The translations under genes and the position numbers were made by a program. Below are positions 16,118-24,069 of a stretch of DNA of 48,328 nt, piece by piece. Positions within the stretch are counted from its first letter, which is position 1, and every line of letters starts with the position of its first letter. Where the stretch lies: NCBI GenBank assembly GCA_021324635.1, contig JAJPIS010000057.1, positions 1 to 48,328 on the forward strand. Direction: 5' to 3'. The notes under the pieces were generated by a model, which ran no database searches, was not told where the DNA came from, and saw only the letters and a program-made list of their open reading frames with translations. The DNA is from Gemmatimonadota bacterium. GTDB lineage: Bacteria; Gemmatimonadota; Gemmatimonadetes; Gemmatimonadales; Gemmatimonadaceae.

Positions 16118-17197
16118 GTGCGTCTAGCCCTCTCCACGGGCGGCGGCGACGCGCCCGGCCTCAACGCCGTCATCCGGGCGGCGGTGCTTGCGGCGGTGAA
16201 CCGCGGCTGGGAGGTGCTCGGCATCAAACGCGGATTCGCCGGGTTGCTCGGCGAGGACGACGTCGTGCCGCTGACCCGCGAGTCGGTGCGCGGGATCGGG
16301 CATCTTGGCGGGACGATCCTCCGCACGAGCAACCGCGGGAACCCGTTGCACTACCTCCGCCCGGGCCCCGACGGCTCGCCGGTCGCGGTCGACCGGTCCG
16401 ACGAGCTGATCGCCAACGCCCGGGCGCTCGGGATCGACGCCGTGATCAGCATCGGCGGCGACGGATCATTGGCGATCGCGCAGCGGCTGCACGAGAAGGG
16501 CCTGCGCGTGATCGGCGTGCCGAAGACGATCGACAACGACGTGAGCGGGACGATCACGACGTTCGGGTTCGACACCGCCGTCAATACGGCGATCGAGGCG
16601 GTCGACAAGCTGCACACGACCGCCGAGAGTCACGATCGGGTCTTCGTGATGGAAGTCATGGGGCGGGACGCCGGGTTCATCGCGCTGCACAGCGGGCTCG
16701 CCGGCAGCGCCGACGTGATCCTGATCCCGGAGATCCCCTACGACATCGACCGGGTGTGCGAGAAAGTGCGCGCGCGCGACCGCGTCGGCCGGTCCTTTTC
16801 GATCGTCGTGGTGGCCGAGGGGGCGTTTCCGGTCGGCGGCCGCGCATCGACGCTCGGCGCATCGCTGCCGGGCGAGACGATCCGGCTGGGCGGGATCGCC
16901 GAGGCGCTCGCCCGGCAGATCGAGCAGCGGACCGGCAAGGAGGCGCGGTCGTTGGTGCTCGGGCACCTCCAGCGGGGCGGGATGCCGACCGGCTACGACC
17001 GTCTCCTGTCCGCGCGCTTTGGCGCCGCCGCCGTCCGGGCGGTGGCCGAGGAGCGGTGGGGGCACATGGTCGCGCTCCAGTCGCCGCGCATCGTGACGAT
17101 CCCGATCGCCGACGTGCTCGCGTCCCCGAAGCGGGTGGACCCGCAGAGCGACACCGTGCTGACGGCGCGGGAGATGGGGATCAGCTTCGGCGACTGA
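16118..17197 (+). CDS. pfkA: 6-phosphofructokinase
   Basis: A 359-residue phosphofructokinase starting at GTG, phosphorylating fructose 6-phosphate in glycolysis. Landmarks: TGGGDAPGLNAVIR (7-20), GGDGS (113-117), PKTIDNDV with the catalytic Asp (135-142), MGRDAGFIAL, and GHLQRGGMPTGYDR. At the two phosphoryl-donor-determining positions it has Gly116 (GGDGS, like ATP enzymes) and Lys136 (PKTIDND, like PPi enzymes). The Gly/Lys combination is known from the actinobacterial/mixed-substrate group and most often means ATP use. Length is slightly above the 320-residue E. coli type. Confidence 0.93.
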   Translation: MRLALSTGGGDAPGLNAVIRAAVLAAVNRGWEVLGIKRGFAGLLGEDDVVPLTRESVRGIGHLGGTILRTSNRGNPLHYLRPGPDGSPVAVDRSDELIANARALGIDAVISIGGDGSLAIAQRLHEKGLRVIGVPKTIDNDVSGTITTFGFDTAVNTAIEAVDKLHTTAESHDRVFVMEVMGRDAGFIALHSGLAGSADVILIPEIPYDIDRVCEKVRARDRVGRSFSIVVVAEGAFPVGGRASTLGASLPGETIRLGGIAEALARQIEQRTGKEARSLVLGHLQRGGMPTGYDRLLSARFGAAAVRAVAEERWGHMVALQSPRIVTIPIADVLASPKRVDPQSDTVLTAREMGISFGD

Positions 17198-17265
17198 CGC
17201 GCGCCGCACCCGCGGGAACCGATCGGTTTCGTCGCCGTGCGCCCGACGTGAGCTCGTTTGAGTAC

Positions 17266-17295
17266 TTGACGCGCCGACGCTCGTCTTTTTACAAT
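17266..17295 (+). promoter_or_regulatory. Strong promoter for a leaderless ArsR operon
   Basis: TTGACG (17266-17271), an 18-bp spacer, then TACAAT (17290-17295), which ends five bases before the ATG at 17301. There is no Shine-Dalgarno in those five bases, so the mRNA should begin at or next to the start codon. Confidence 0.75.
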
Positions 17296-17300
17296 ACCGA

Positions 17301-17702
17301 ATGGTTTACCAGAACCTCGACGCCACGTTCCTGGCGTTGGCCGACCCGACGCGGCGGGCGATCCTGTCGCACCTCATCCCGGGCGAGCTGTCGGTGAGCG
17401 CGCTGGCGGCGAACTTCCCGATGACGTTGCCGGCGGTGCGCAAGCACGTGCGCATGCTCGAGCGTGCGGGGCTGGTGCGGGTGCGGCAGGACGGGCGCGT
17501 GCGGCGGGCGCGGCTCACGGCGGCGCCGCTGCGACTCGCCATCTCGTGGATGGAGCGCTACCGCGCGTTCTGGGAGTTCCAGTTCGATCAGCTCGAGGCG
17601 GCGCTCACCGACGGCGCCGTCCCGCCGCACGCCACCGGGCGGCGCGCGGTCGCGGCGCGGCGGCCGACAACGCGGAAGGCTGGCCGGCGTGCACGCCGCT
17701 GA
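17301..17702 (+). CDS. ArsR-family winged-helix regulator
   Basis: A 133-residue regulator. DATFLALADPTRRAILSHL and SVSALAANFPMTLPAVRKHVRMLERAGLVRV form the winged helix (about residues 8-70), the pattern of metal-independent ArsR/SmtB-like proteins paired with SRPBCC proteins. No metal-binding cysteine motif (ELCVCDL type) is present. The C-terminus is basic. First gene of a three-gene operon: its stop overlaps the SRPBCC start by 14 bp. Expression is probably leaderless from the promoter at 17266-17295. Confidence 0.9.
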   Translation: MVYQNLDATFLALADPTRRAILSHLIPGELSVSALAANFPMTLPAVRKHVRMLERAGLVRVRQDGRVRRARLTAAPLRLAISWMERYRAFWEFQFDQLEAALTDGAVPPHATGRRAVAARRPTTRKAGRRARR

Positions 17703-18150
17703 GGCCGAGGGGGTCGAGGTCCGTCGGGTCTTCTCGGCCACCCCGGAGCGCCTGTTCGATGCCTGGACTCGACCGGAGGTGATCAAGCGGTGGAACACGC
17801 GGCCGGGCGTGACGGTGCCGGTGGCGGAGGTCGACCTGCGGGTGGGCGGCCGCTACCGGCTCCATCTCTGCGGGCCGGACGGGACGGTCCATCGGGTGGA
17901 GGGGGTGTATCGGGTGGTGGAGCCGCCGGTGCGGCTCAGTTACACGTGGGTGGCAGAGATCGACGCGACGCGCGCGGAGTCGGTCGTCACCGTCGACTTC
18001 CGCGAGTGTCCGGGCGGCACCCAGGTCACGCTCCGACACGAGCATCTACCGACGCGGGACTCGCGCCGCCGGCATGCCAGCGGGTGGTCGGCGTGTCTCG
18101 CACAACTCGACCAGGTCATCACGGACGATGAAAGAGGACGCAATCATTGA
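17689..18150 (+). CDS. SRPBCC-domain (AHSA1/START-like) protein
   Basis: A 153-residue protein starting at GTG inside the end of the ArsR gene. It shows the AHSA1-type SRPBCC pattern: VRRVFSATPERLFDAWTRPEVIKRWN, VGGRYRLHLCGPDG, then PPVRLSYTWVAEIDATRAESVVTVDF and GTQVTLRHEHLP, ending with a long helix. The fold forms a hydrophobic ligand cavity; the ligand is unknown. ArsR-SRPBCC pairs are common and the regulator is usually thought to control the partner. Its end overlaps the DinB gene by 23 bp. Confidence 0.88.
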   Translation: MHAAEAEGVEVRRVFSATPERLFDAWTRPEVIKRWNTRPGVTVPVAEVDLRVGGRYRLHLCGPDGTVHRVEGVYRVVEPPVRLSYTWVAEIDATRAESVVTVDFRECPGGTQVTLRHEHLPTRDSRRRHASGWSACLAQLDQVITDDERGRNH

Positions 18151-18682
18151 ACGGACGAGCGCTGGTCCCGTCGACCGCACCTCGTCGGGACCGGGCGGGC
18201 TCGAGCGAGCGCTGGTCGATCGATTCGACGCCGAGCACCGGACGACGATGCGAGTGCTGCGGGCGTTCCCGGCGTCGCGTGGTGCGTTCCGGCCGCACGA
18301 GCGGTCGGCGACGGCGTTGGAGATCGTGGCGACGCTCGTCCGGGAGCAGTGCGGCGTCCTCTCGGTGCTGGACGGGACGTGGTCGATGCCGCCCTCCTTC
18401 CCTGCGCCGCCCGAGAGCTGGTCCGCGGCGGTCGCCGCGATGGAGGCCGTCGGGCCCCGAGTGACCGCCGCGCTGGAGCGAACGCCGGCCAGCCGACTCG
18501 ATGAATCGGTGCCGTTCTTTGTCGGTCCGCGGCAGGTGGCGCCGATGCCGGTTCGGGAGCTTCTCTGGTTCTGGCTTCTCGATTCGGTCCACCACCGCGG
18601 GCAGCTCTCGGTCTACCTGCGCCTGGCCGGCGGCCGGGTGCCGGCGATCTACGGGCCGTCCGCGGACGAACCGTGGACCTGA
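18128..18682 (+). CDS. DinB-family protein
   Basis: A 184-residue protein of the DinB/YfiT-like four-helix family, putatively a metal-dependent thiol transferase or hydrolase. The typical C-terminal motif is present: WLLDSVHHRGQLSVYLRLAG followed by VPAIYGPSADEP. A HERSATALEIVATLVREQ helix lies in the middle; His ligands would be in the first helix (AEHRTTM) and in VHHRGQL. The start at 18128 is chosen over an upstream in-frame ATG because it lies at the end of the SRPBCC gene. Third gene of the operon. Confidence 0.88.
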   Translation: MKEDAIIERTSAGPVDRTSSGPGGLERALVDRFDAEHRTTMRVLRAFPASRGAFRPHERSATALEIVATLVREQCGVLSVLDGTWSMPPSFPAPPESWSAAVAAMEAVGPRVTAALERTPASRLDESVPFFVGPRQVAPMPVRELLWFWLLDSVHHRGQLSVYLRLAGGRVPAIYGPSADEPWT

Positions 18683-18807
18683 TCTGATCCGCAGCCGGTC
18701 GTACAGGTGGCGACGGCGAGTCCGACGCCGGCTCGCACGGGCCTAGCGGGGTACGAGGGCGAGGGTCGTCGGCCCCGCGAGTGCCGCCGCCCCGGACCAG
18801 AGGCCGC

Positions 18808-18824
18808 CGGGGAGTCGAACCCCG
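18808..18824 (-). other. Isolated tRNA T-arm-like sequence
   Basis: On the minus strand CGGGG-TTCGACT-CCCCG forms a perfect 5-bp stem with a seven-base loop matching the T-psi-C-R-A-N-Y rule. No matching 5' acceptor strand or anticodon arm exists at the right distance, so it is not a functional tRNA. It may be an attachment-site relic or a coincidence. It lies in the gap before the PadR-permease module. Confidence 0.35.
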
Positions 18825-18870
18825 CTACCGCGTGCTGCGCCGCCTCCGAGAGCGCTCCACCCCCTGCCAG

Positions 18871-18908
18871 TTGACAGCGCTGGCATCCGTGACATAGACT
18901 GTCTATGT
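18871..18908 (+). promoter_or_regulatory. PadR promoter with interrupted palindrome operator
   Basis: TTGACA (18871-18876), an 18-bp spacer and TAGACT (18895-18900). The palindrome ACATAGAC-T-GTCTATGT (18892-18908) covers the -10, the predicted transcription start and the first bases of the GTG start codon. Autorepression by PadR is likely. The start codon lies six bases after the -10, so the mRNA is probably leaderless. Confidence 0.75.
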
Positions 18909-19245
18909 GACGGTCGGCGCTCGCGACCCCATCCCTCCCGGTACCCTCGACATGGTCATTCTCAAGACCTTGTCGGGCGGCCGCGAGATGCACGGTTTCG
19001 AGATCGCCAATGCCATCCAGCAGACATCGCACGATGTCCTGCAGGTCGAAGAAGGCTCGCTCTATCCCGCCCTCCAGCGCATGCTGATCAAGGGGTGGAT
19101 CGTTGGAGAGTGGAGTCGCACGGCCGGTAATCGCCGGGCGCGCTATTACCGACTCACCGCCGCCGGACGCAAGCATCTCGCCGAGGAAATCGACGCGTAT
19201 CAACGCGTGAGCTGGGCGATCGGGCGTATCCTGCGGCCTGCCTAG
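18907..19245 (+). CDS. PadR-family transcriptional regulator
   Basis: A 112-residue PadR regulator starting at GTG. The winged helix is complete: PPGTLDMVILKTLSGGREMHGFEIANAI, QVEEGSLYPALQRMLIKGWI, and RRARYYRLTAAGRKHLAEEI. Length fits PadR subfamily 2 (no long C-terminal domain). It sits directly upstream (8 bp) of an ADOP permease, a pairing frequently seen in Acidobacteriota and Gemmatimonadota. The palindrome at its own start codon indicates autoregulation of the pair. Confidence 0.93.
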   Translation: MTVGARDPIPPGTLDMVILKTLSGGREMHGFEIANAIQQTSHDVLQVEEGSLYPALQRMLIKGWIVGEWSRTAGNRRARYYRLTAAGRKHLAEEIDAYQRVSWAIGRILRPA

Positions 19246-19253
19246 GAGGCTCG

Positions 19254-22022
19254 ATGCTCGTCGGCGAATTGTGGCGACGGCTGCGGTTCTGGCTGAATCG
19301 AGACGCCTCGAGCGCGGACCTCGATGAGGAGATGCGTCTGCACCTAGCGCTGCGCGCCGAGCAGCTGGCCGCCTCCGGCAGTCGCGGCGCCGAGAGTGCG
19401 GCACGCCTGGCGAGGAAACGCTTCGGAAACGTGGGGCGCCTCGCCGAAGTGAGTCGCGGGATGTGGAGCGTCCGGTGGCTCGATGATCTCTCGATGGATG
19501 CGCGATTCGCCGTACGACAGCTTCGACACGCGCCAGGATTCGCCACCGTCGCCATCCTGAGTCTCGCCCTCGGCATCGGCGCCAATAGCGCGATCTTCAC
19601 GCTCGTCAACGCGGTGTTGCTCACGTCTCTTCCGGTCCGCAACCACGGCGCGCTCTATCTGATCGGCGATGCCACCGCGTCCGGCGTCGGATCCGGCTTT
19701 CCGGGCGGACCACTGGTGGTCGCGTCGTACGACCTCTACCACCAACTCGAGGACACACACGTATTCGATGACCTCTGCGCGGTGCAGAGCGAACCTGTAA
19801 CGAGCGTCAGCGTCCGCCGTGGCGCATCGAGCGTGGCGCAGCCTGCGCACGCCAAGCTGGTCTCCGGCAACTTTTTCAGCGTGCTCGGCGCTGACGCGGC
19901 ACTCGGACGTGTGCTTGCTCGGAGCGATGATTCCGCCTCGGCCACCCCGGTCGGCGTCGTGAGCTACCGCTACTGGAGAGACGTCCTCAACGCCGATCCG
20001 ACGGCCGTCGGATCTGTCCTCGACGTGACGGGGATTCCCATCACGATCGTCGGGGTCGCGGGCCCGACCTTCTACGGACAGACGTTGCAGGCCGATCCGC
20101 CCGACATCTGGCTGCCGCTCTCACTCGACCGGCGGCTCGAACCGGAGAGAAAGCTGCTCGACTCCCCGGAACAGCGGTGGCTGTACCTGATCGGCCGGTT
20201 GACTCCCTCAGTACCACCGGCGCAGGCGCAGCTTCGCCTGACGGTCGCATTTCAGGATTGGCTCCTCAACAGGTTCGGCCAGGATCTCTCGGATCACGAA
20301 CGTCGGGAGGTGAGCAAGAGCTACGTCCGCCTGTCGCCGGCAGGCGGTGGGGTCGGAGGCATGCGAAGCGAATACGCGGGGACCCTCCGCCTGCTCCTGG
20401 CTGCCTCCATGGCGGTGCTGCTAATCGCCTGCGCGAATATCGCCGCGCTCCTCGTGGCGCGTGGAACGGCGCGACGGACGGAGCGCTTCGTGCGCCTGGC
20501 GTTGGGCGGCGGCCGCTGGCGATTGATGCGACAGGCCCTGACCGAGAGCTTGACGCTGGCGCTCACCGGAGGAGCGCTGGGTCTGCTCGTCGCCGCCATA
20601 GGCACGCGGATGCTCATCGCCGCGGTTTTTCGCGGCGCCATCTATGTGCCGATCCACAGCACGCCCGATCTCCGCGTGCTCGCGTTTACGTTCGCGCTCT
20701 CAGTGGTTGCGGCGGTCACCTTCGGTCTGTTCCCTACGCTCCGCACGGACGCGGAGATCACCTCCGCCGTGACAACCGTCCGGGTCAAGGGTGAGGGACC
20801 TCGGATCAGGCGACGCCTGGGCCCTGGACAAACGCTGATAATTGCGGAAGCGGCGCTCGTGGTCGTGGTCCTCGCCGCGGCCGGCGCTTTCCTCCGCAGT
20901 CTGGCCAATCTCACGCATCAACAGTTGGGGTTTGACCCGACGCACGTGCTGGCTGTCACGATCGATCCTGCACACGCCGGCTACGATCACCCGCGGCTGG
21001 AGCCGCTATATCGTCAACTGGACGCTCGACTCAATGCGCTTCCGGGGGTCGAGAGCGCGAGCTTCTCGACGTACAGTCCTTTCGATGAGTGCTGCTCCCA
21101 GTTCACGATCGCCGTCGACGGTCGCGAGCCCTCTCCGGGCGCACGCTTCTTTGCGCGCATCGATCGCGTCTCGGCGCGATACTTCCGCACTATCGGAACC
21201 CCTGTACTCCAGGGGCGCGGCTTCGACGACCGTGATGCACCGGCCGCGACGCCGGTGGCCGTCGTCAATCAGGAGTTCGCCCAGCGGTACTTCCCGAACG
21301 AGAATCCGATCGGCAAGCGATTCGGGTTCGGGGGAGATCCCAGGCACGGGCGCGACTTCGAGATAGTCGGCGTCGTCGAGACGGCGAAGTACGAGGATGC
21401 CCGTGAGGAGCCGACGCCCATGGCGTTCCTGCCCTTTCTGCAGCAACCCCGGAACGCGATCTCCGTTGTGTCGGAGACTGACTTCGCGCACGTGATCCAG
21501 CTCCGGTCCGTAAGCCGGCCGGAGACGCTCGCTCGCGAGGTCCGCGCGGCACTTGCGGACATTAGCGCCGATCTTTCGCCGTTACGCATCGCGCCGATGG
21601 CGGACGACCTCGGCGACACGCTGAGCCAGGACAACGTGCTGGCTGAACTAGTGACCGCATTCGGCATGCTTGGGCTCATGCTCACGTGCGTTGGCCTGTA
21701 CGGCATCACCGCCTTCGCCGTGCATCGCCGGACGAGTGAGATCGGCATCCGGATGGCGCTCGGCGCCCAGCGCGGCCGCGTGACCCTAATGGTGATGCGG
21801 ACGGTGCTGATCCAGGGTTTGCTCGGATTGGCGATTGGGATCGTGGCCGCTGTCGCGGTCAGTCGATTCATCGCCAGTCAGCTCTATGGCGTCAGCGCCA
21901 CTGATCCCCGAAACGCGGTGCTTGCCGTGATCGGACTCGCCGCATGTGTGGCGCTCGCGGGCTTCCTCCCCGCGCGACGGGCTTCGCGTATCGATCCGGT
22001 GACCGCCTTGAGGCACGACTAG
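19254..22022 (+). CDS. ADOP-type ABC transporter permease (FtsX/MacB family)
   Basis: A 922-residue permease. An N-terminal soluble part (DLDEEMRLHLALRAEQL, about 1-85) is followed by TM1 (about 95-118, SLALGIGANSAIFTLVNAVLL), a long periplasmic MacB-like domain, three TMs (about 375-510), a second periplasmic domain and a final three-TM FtsX module ending HRRTSEIGIRMALGAQRGRV and FLPARRASRIDPVTALRHD. This is a fused pair of MacB-type halves, typical of the ADOP group; no ATPase is encoded next to it. AGGAGG lies five bases upstream of the ATG. Codon use is slightly less GC-biased than neighbours, compatible with acquisition. Confidence 0.93.
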   Translation: MLVGELWRRLRFWLNRDASSADLDEEMRLHLALRAEQLAASGSRGAESAARLARKRFGNVGRLAEVSRGMWSVRWLDDLSMDARFAVRQLRHAPGFATVAILSLALGIGANSAIFTLVNAVLLTSLPVRNHGALYLIGDATASGVGSGFPGGPLVVASYDLYHQLEDTHVFDDLCAVQSEPVTSVSVRRGASSVAQPAHAKLVSGNFFSVLGADAALGRVLARSDDSASATPVGVVSYRYWRDVLNADPTAVGSVLDVTGIPITIVGVAGPTFYGQTLQADPPDIWLPLSLDRRLEPERKLLDSPEQRWLYLIGRLTPSVPPAQAQLRLTVAFQDWLLNRFGQDLSDHERREVSKSYVRLSPAGGGVGGMRSEYAGTLRLLLAASMAVLLIACANIAALLVARGTARRTERFVRLALGGGRWRLMRQALTESLTLALTGGALGLLVAAIGTRMLIAAVFRGAIYVPIHSTPDLRVLAFTFALSVVAAVTFGLFPTLRTDAEITSAVTTVRVKGEGPRIRRRLGPGQTLIIAEAALVVVVLAAAGAFLRSLANLTHQQLGFDPTHVLAVTIDPAHAGYDHPRLEPLYRQLDARLNALPGVESASFSTYSPFDECCSQFTIAVDGREPSPGARFFARIDRVSARYFRTIGTPVLQGRGFDDRDAPAATPVAVVNQEFAQRYFPNENPIGKRFGFGGDPRHGRDFEIVGVVETAKYEDAREEPTPMAFLPFLQQPRNAISVVSETDFAHVIQLRSVSRPETLAREVRAALADISADLSPLRIAPMADDLGDTLSQDNVLAELVTAFGMLGLMLTCVGLYGITAFAVHRRTSEIGIRMALGAQRGRVTLMVMRTVLIQGLLGLAIGIVAAVAVSRFIASQLYGVSATDPRNAVLAVIGLAACVALAGFLPARRASRIDPVTALRHD

Positions 22023-22051
22023 CGCGGTCGAAATCGCGGGGCCTCGCGCGT

Positions 22052-22090
22052 CAGACGTTGGCCGTTAGGCGTTAGACGTTGGACGTTGGG
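22052..22090. repeat. Degenerate short tandem repeat (CGTTRG units)
   Basis: After the ADOP stop the sequence repeats units close to GACGTT(A/G)G about six times (CAGACGTTGGCCGTTAGGC, then GTTAGACGTTGGACGTTGG). It is non-coding and lies about 95 bp before the next start. Confidence 0.6.
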
Positions 22091-22183
22091 CAACGGCCGG
22101 GCGACGCAAACGTCCAGCCTCCAGCGCTAGCGGACGCCGCGGCTTCACGTACACTTCCGGCGCCATACACATCGGAGCGTTGC

Positions 22184-22612
22184 GTGACAATCTTTGCTCG
22201 TCTCGCCCTCGGACTTGGATTCCTGTCGGCGGTTGCCGACCGATTCGGACTGTGGGGGCCGCCCGGTGCGCCCAACGTAGCCTGGGGGGATTGGGCCCAT
22301 TTCGTCGCTTACGCCGGGCGGATCAACCCCGAGCTTCCCCCTTCGCTCGTACCCGCTGTCGGCGCGATCGCCACGGCAGTCGAGGTCACGATCGCCGTGG
22401 CGTTGATCATCGGATTCGAGACCCGGCGTGCGGCACTCGCGGGCGGCGTGCTGCTGTCGCTCTTCGCCCTCGGCATGACGTTCGGCACCGGCGTCAAGAC
22501 GGCGCTGGACGCGTCAGTCTTCGCCGCCTCCGCCGGTGCGTTCCTCCTGTCGCGCGCCGCCACGTTTCCGCTGAGCGTGGACGAACGGCGACGGCGCGGG
22601 ACGATGACTTAG
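22184..22612 (+). CDS. DoxX-like membrane protein
   Basis: A 142-residue protein starting at GTG with GGAG about seven bases upstream. Four hydrophobic segments: IFARLALGLGFLSAVADRF, VPAVGAIATAVEVTIAVALIIGF, AALAGGVLLSLFALGMTFG and a C-terminal one. AVADRFGLWG and the later EVTIAVAL with Glu fit DoxX-type proteins. Function is not established for most of the family; some are quinone- or redox-linked. An earlier in-frame ATG would add a non-homologous stretch containing the repeat. Confidence 0.72.
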   Translation: MTIFARLALGLGFLSAVADRFGLWGPPGAPNVAWGDWAHFVAYAGRINPELPPSLVPAVGAIATAVEVTIAVALIIGFETRRAALAGGVLLSLFALGMTFGTGVKTALDASVFAASAGAFLLSRAATFPLSVDERRRRGTMT

Positions 22613-23035
22613 GCGCTACGGACCTCTGAGCCAGGAAGCCGTCGGCGCATGTCGTCCGCAGACTCATTGAGCAGATTCGGCAATGCCTCGCTGCCCGCAT
22701 GAATCAAATAGCGGTGCTGGCGACTCTCACGCTTCCTGACATGTGTGCCACATGTGCGCCGCAGCAGAGCCCGTTGATGCGGAGGCCCCGGGCCCCCGAT
22801 ATCAGGCTTGGATAGAGGCGCATGTAGCGCCCAAGTCTGTGGACGCCAATGGCAATAAGACGCTAGGCGGGGCTGAGATGTGGCCTTCCGTTGTGCGGTT
22901 GCGCATCAAATGAGGCTGACACATCCACAGAACGAGCCTGTTCGTCAGGCGAAGGAGCGGTGGATAGGGCGCCGAACGCCCGCGACCGCGTGTGCGGTTC
23001 AACGCGAATCATCGAGTGTGCAACAACTTAGAGAG
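22613..23035. other. Gene-free stretch of lower GC beside tRNA-Cys
   Basis: About 420 bp without a convincing gene on either strand. Composition is visibly less GC-rich than the surroundings. A minus-strand frame open from about 22800 down to 22609 (ending LPNLLNESADDMRRRLPGSE) has plausible amino-acid usage but no recognisable domain and no clear start. It may be a decayed gene tail. Confidence 0.4.
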
Positions 23036-23107
23036 AGGCGCGGGCCGGAATCGAACCGGCGAATAGCGGTTTTGCAGACCGCTGCCTTACCACTTGGCTA
23101 CCGCGCC
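23036..23107 (-). tRNA. tRNA-Cys (anticodon GCA)
   Basis: 72 nt on the minus strand. The acceptor stem GGCGCGG pairs with CCGCGCC, with discriminator U73 as required for tRNA-Cys. The anticodon stem GCGGT/ACCGC encloses CTGCAAA, giving GCA. The T-arm GCCGG-TTCGATT-CCGGC is perfect. The 3' CCA is not encoded. It stands alone next to a lower-GC gene-free stretch. Confidence 0.95.
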
Positions 23108-23202
23108 ACAACCGGGCCGTAAGCTATTTCGAGCGAGCGACTTGAACAAGTCGGACCGGGACGTGTCGGCGGAGAATGGATCCGCCTCGGCGCGCCAGGG
23201 CG

Positions 23203-23751
23203 CTACATGAACTTGATCCGCTCCGCGCGCGCGGAGTGTTCGATCAGCTTCACGAGACGGCGACGGCGGGTCGCGTCCTGTTTGGCGCTCGCCACCCAGG
23301 CGATGGCCATCCGGCGGTATGAAGGCGGGAAGGCGTTGAAGGCCGTCCACGCGCGGTCCTGCGGCGCAAACGTCGCCACGAGCTCGGGCGGGAGGACCGT
23401 CGGCAGCGGTGCGGTGACGCGCGATTCGTGGCCGGCGAACGCGGCGCGACCGGCGGGCGTCATGAGGCCGAGGCGCTCCAGTCGAACCACGCGGTCGATG
23501 TTCCGCTGCGTCCACCGACTCCGCGGCCGCCGCGGAGTGAATCGCTGGACGTAGCTCTCGGCGTCCAACGCTCGTACCGTCGAGTCGATCCACCCGAAGC
23601 AGAGCGCCTCCTCGACCGCGTCCTCGTAGGAGACGGTCGCCTTCCCCGTCCCCTTCTTGTAGTAGCGCAGCCAGACCTCGGGCTCCCGCGCCGCGTTCCG
23701 CGTGAGCCAGCGCCGCCAGGCCGCGCGATCGGCACAGTGGAGAGGGCGCAT
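23203..23751 (-). CDS. YdeI/OmpD-associated family protein
   Basis: A 182-residue cytosolic protein of the YdeI/bacteriocin-protection family. Recognisable segments are WLTRNAAREPEVWLRYYKKGTGKATVSYEDAVEEALCFGWIDS, then YVQRFTPRRPRSRWTQRNI, and a C-terminal FNAFPPSYRRMAIAWVASAK followed by TRRRRLVKLIEHSARAER. The last motif is the DUF1905/YdeI C-terminal helix pair. Exact biochemical function is unknown. The start at 23751 is chosen because the DUF begins immediately after it; TATACT lies 12 bases upstream on this strand. Confidence 0.85.
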   Translation of the reverse strand: MRPLHCADRAAWRRWLTRNAAREPEVWLRYYKKGTGKATVSYEDAVEEALCFGWIDSTVRALDAESYVQRFTPRRPRSRWTQRNIDRVVRLERLGLMTPAGRAAFAGHESRVTAPLPTVLPPELVATFAPQDRAWTAFNAFPPSYRRMAIAWVASAKQDATRRRRLVKLIEHSARAERIKFM

Positions 23752-24069
23752 GAGCGTACGGCCAGTATACTGCCACCGGGCCGCACCGGGCCGCCACCTG
23801 GACCCACATGCCGGCACTCCGCCGCGTCGGCGGGCGATGGCGACGCCCGTGGGCGCCCGGACCGGCGACCGGGAGGCGAGGCCGGACGGCCGGAGGCCGC
23901 GCGCCTGCCGCCAGGGCGCCATGCCCCTTCGTGTCGACGCCCACCTTCACGCCGGCCGTGCGGGTGTCGATCTTGGCAACGCTCGATCGACGTTCAACAC
24001 AGGCGGGGAGGCACGCCCGACCCGCACCGCCAGAGCCGCGTCCGGAACCCCCAACCCGCCGAGGGAGCG
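23752..24069. other. Divergent gap between YdeI-like and DoxX genes
   Basis: 318 bp with no gene supported. The only signal noted is TATACT on the minus strand (23764-23769), a good -10 for the YdeI-like gene that leaves a leader of roughly five bases. No palindrome or repeat stands out in the rest. Confidence 0.5.

Noticed and set aside
18795-18900. Complete tRNA or tmRNA at the T-arm-like sequence
   Set aside because: No matching 5' acceptor strand, D-arm or anticodon arm could be found within tRNA length, and no tmRNA 5' end pairs with it.
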